Shown: piece by piece, positions 14,555 through 16,159 of the stretch | Position numbering within the stretch: position 1 is the stretch's first letter | Layout: each line of letters begins with the position of its first letter | DNA from: SG8-32-3 sp964514055 | Lineage (GTDB): Archaea; Thermoproteota; Bathyarchaeia; Bathyarchaeales; Bathycorpusculaceae | NCBI GenBank assembly: GCA_964514055.1 | Contig: CAZEPB010000034.1 | Coordinates: 1-16,159, forward strand | Direction of reading: 5' to 3' | Length of the DNA stretch: 16,159 nt | Made by a program: the position numbers and the translations under genes | The notes under the pieces: model-generated | The model's input: only the letters and a program-made list of their open reading frames with translations | What the model was told of the DNA's origin: nothing | Databases searched by the model: none

Positions 14555-15688
14555 ATGAAGACTAGAAAAATAATATTGCCTGTAATTCTCATCGCAATCT
14601 TATGCGCTTCAATAGGGCTCACTGTAATTCCATCAGCCAAAGCTGATACTGATCCGAGTCTTAGTGGCCCTTGGCTCATTCATTGGAAGGCTCTAAAGGA
14701 TCAAGGTATTCCTGAGACGGCATTAGATGTTCAAGCAAATAGACTTACTGAAGATGTTCCATATAACTTTACTATAAAAGTGTATCTTCCGCAGTATTAC
14801 GAAGGGGCTCCTTATTATGTTGGCGTCCGTTTCTACTTGAATCATGAAAGCAGTGGAGACGTACGAGCAAAAGACGTTAATAGAAACGGAGATTATTTGG
14901 AAGCAGATGGAACTCTTAGTTTTCCTTCAACATCTACATACCATGTCGGCGGTAAAATAGTGTATTACAACACTCAGACCCAATATGTCTACCAGGTTTA
15001 CAGTTTTCCTAGCGGTCTTAAGATCCAAGTAACTACTCATGAAAAACCCATGATGTCAGATGAACAAGAAGATGGTCATCCACTCGACGGTCCTTGGGAT
15101 ATGAATTTTAATTCAATTCCACGGAACTCTCTCGTAAAAGACACCAACTATATCTTTCATACTCACTTGTACCATTTGGCATACTATGAAACTGATTATC
15201 GGTGGGGCGTAAAATACGAGTACGACTGGGGCGATAACACTTACACCAATATAACAGTTCCGCTCGACGGTGAAAATAACCCCCCAGTGGATGAGATGGC
15301 ATATCATAATTGGACTTCAACAGGACCATACACTGTCAAGGCTAGAGCAGGGTGGTATCTAAAAAGCAATCCTCAAGTTATTACTTGGAGTGATTGGGAC
15401 TCCATGTCAGTGACCGTCCATCCTCCAGTACAGCTTACGGTGCTTACTAGCAACGAGTATGGTTATCAACTTCATGCTCCACTTTACATAGACGGTATTT
15501 ACGTCGGAACCACAGAAAACACCTACACTGTATCATCTGGTAACCATCAAATATACGTGCAATTCGCCCCAGGCTACATAGAGTTCCTCTACTACTATTA
15601 TAGCGGTACCTACAATTACAACAATCCAATGACGCTGTCGATTACCTCAGACAAAACGGTCACAGCATACTGGACATTCTGGTATTGA
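14555..15688 (+). CDS. Secreted protein with PKD-like and PEGA-like domains
   Basis: A 377-residue protein with a signal peptide (KTRKIILPVILIAILCASIG, likely cleavage after SAKA at residue 30). Two related segments begin LSGPWLIHW (about 36) and LDGPWDMNF (about 177). Each continues with strand pairs such as YNFTIKVYL/YIFHTHLYH and GVRFYLN/GVKYEYDWG, which suggests internal duplication. The second carries PKD signatures: YDWGDNT (223-229), HNWTSTGPYTVKARA and SVTVHPP. The last 85 residues look like a PEGA-like surface domain (APLYIDGIYVGTT, GNHQIYVQF, TVTAYW). There is no membrane anchor, so it may be released or bound to another surface protein. GGAGGT lies 29 bases before ATG 14555, too far for a normal ribosome site, and the gene follows a structured leader. 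Confidence 0.82.
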   Translation: MKTRKIILPVILIAILCASIGLTVIPSAKADTDPSLSGPWLIHWKALKDQGIPETALDVQANRLTEDVPYNFTIKVYLPQYYEGAPYYVGVRFYLNHESSGDVRAKDVNRNGDYLEADGTLSFPSTSTYHVGGKIVYYNTQTQYVYQVYSFPSGLKIQVTTHEKPMMSDEQEDGHPLDGPWDMNFNSIPRNSLVKDTNYIFHTHLYHLAYYETDYRWGVKYEYDWGDNTYTNITVPLDGENNPPVDEMAYHNWTSTGPYTVKARAGWYLKSNPQVITWSDWDSMSVTVHPPVQLTVLTSNEYGYQLHAPLYIDGIYVGTTENTYTVSSGNHQIYVQFAPGYIEFLYYYYSGTYNYNNPMTLSITSDKTVTAYWTFWY

Positions 15689-15729
15689 AATCCGTATGAT
15701 TGAACAGCAACCACAAAAACAACACCTAC

Positions 15730-15740
15730 TTTTTTCTTTT
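15730..15740 (+). terminator. T-rich terminator after the PKD/PEGA gene
   Basis: TTTTTTCTTTT lies 42 bases past the stop codon, in the form used by archaeal RNA polymerase. The gene converges on DUF424, so termination here prevents antisense reading. Confidence 0.55.
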
Positions 15741-15833
15741 CACATTTCCTATTGTATCGCTTAAACACCTAGACAAAAGCTTTAAGCTATACAAAAAACG
15801 AAAGTACTCGCTTTTGCCATTTTTCCCAAAGCA

Positions 15834-16148
15834 TTAAAGTTTCACGATTTGCGCGTGGGGTATACCCTCTATCTGCAGCACTGCTTCGGGGTGTACATAT
15901 CCTTTGGATATTGCTTTTTCAACGCAGTTCTTACCCACCAAGTTCACAATTGTCGAGTTCTCAATCATGCCCACTGCTTCTTCAACGCTAACTTTGCCGC
16001 CGTTGTAAAACTCGTCCTTCACGTGAAAAACAATCTTCCCTTCACGCAAAGTTCTGCCAAGCACTTCACAATCGCAAATCGCCAAAAGCACGTTTCTACC
16101 TATCTTCTTGAGGTTAACGTAGGCTTCCACGTTTAAACTCGCTCTCAC
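15834..16148 (-). CDS. DUF424 family protein
   Basis: A 104-residue archaeal protein of unsettled function, often found near translation genes. Family landmarks are present in order: VLLAICDCEVLGRTLREG, the FYNGG turn, VEEAVGMIENSTIVNLVG, KAISKGYVHPEAV and the C-terminal IEGIPHAQIV. An in-frame stop lies just upstream of GTG 16148, so the gene is complete in the window. A second GTG at 16130 would start VEAYVNLKKIGRNV with the more usual N-terminal length and could be the true start; no ribosome site decides. The promoter lies outside the window. Confidence 0.88.
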   Translation of the reverse strand: MRASLNVEAYVNLKKIGRNVLLAICDCEVLGRTLREGKIVFHVKDEFYNGGKVSVEEAVGMIENSTIVNLVGKNCVEKAISKGYVHPEAVLQIEGIPHAQIVKL

Positions 16149-16159
16149 AACTGTTTAAT

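Overview
The window looks archaeal. It carries aIF1A, a RIO1 kinase, a two-KH-domain Dim2/Pno1-type ribosome-assembly protein, a DUF424 protein and the chromatin protein Alba, and many genes are preceded by TATA-like boxes about 25 bases upstream of plausible transcript starts, some with GTG or TTG start codons. The mix of these genes with secreted proteins that have Pro/Thr stalks, PKD-like and PEGA-like domains recalls Bathyarchaeia-type genomes. That placement is an inference from gene content and was not tested by phylogeny.

Layout. Bases 1-900 (+) hold the 3' end of msrA and a frameshifted O-methyltransferase. Bases 1105-4298 (-) hold a glycosyltransferase-like membrane protein, a CPA2-type cation/proton antiporter and a universal stress protein, in transcription order. 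Bases 4438-6660 are a translation/ribosome-biogenesis cluster on the minus strand (aIF1A, RIO1, KH protein), split by a plus-strand Cys-rich DUF3795 gene between aIF1A and RIO1. Bases 6800-9199 (+) hold an HD-domain phosphohydrolase, a membrane-anchored repeat protein and Alba with an unusual charged N-terminal tail. Bases 9278-10333 (-) hold two short hypothetical genes, one a 40-residue membrane microprotein, and a DUF1801 protein. An aspartate ammonia-lyase follows at 10464-11852 (+).

Bases 11871-15688 form a surface and regulatory segment: a beta-helix exported protein and two tandem paralogous winged-helix regulators on the minus strand, then a secreted PKD/PEGA-type protein on the plus strand. 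A DUF424 gene (-) closes the window.

The most unusual sequence is the intergenic stretch of about 350 bases between the second regulator and the secreted PKD/PEGA-type protein. It contains a chain of perfect hairpins. One segment (14285-14294) is complementary both to a nearby sequence (14311-14319) and to the ten bases directly before the start codon of the secreted protein (14545-14554). This could be a switch-like mRNA leader or a set of protein-binding sites. Most other genes are recognisable families with ordinary organisation.
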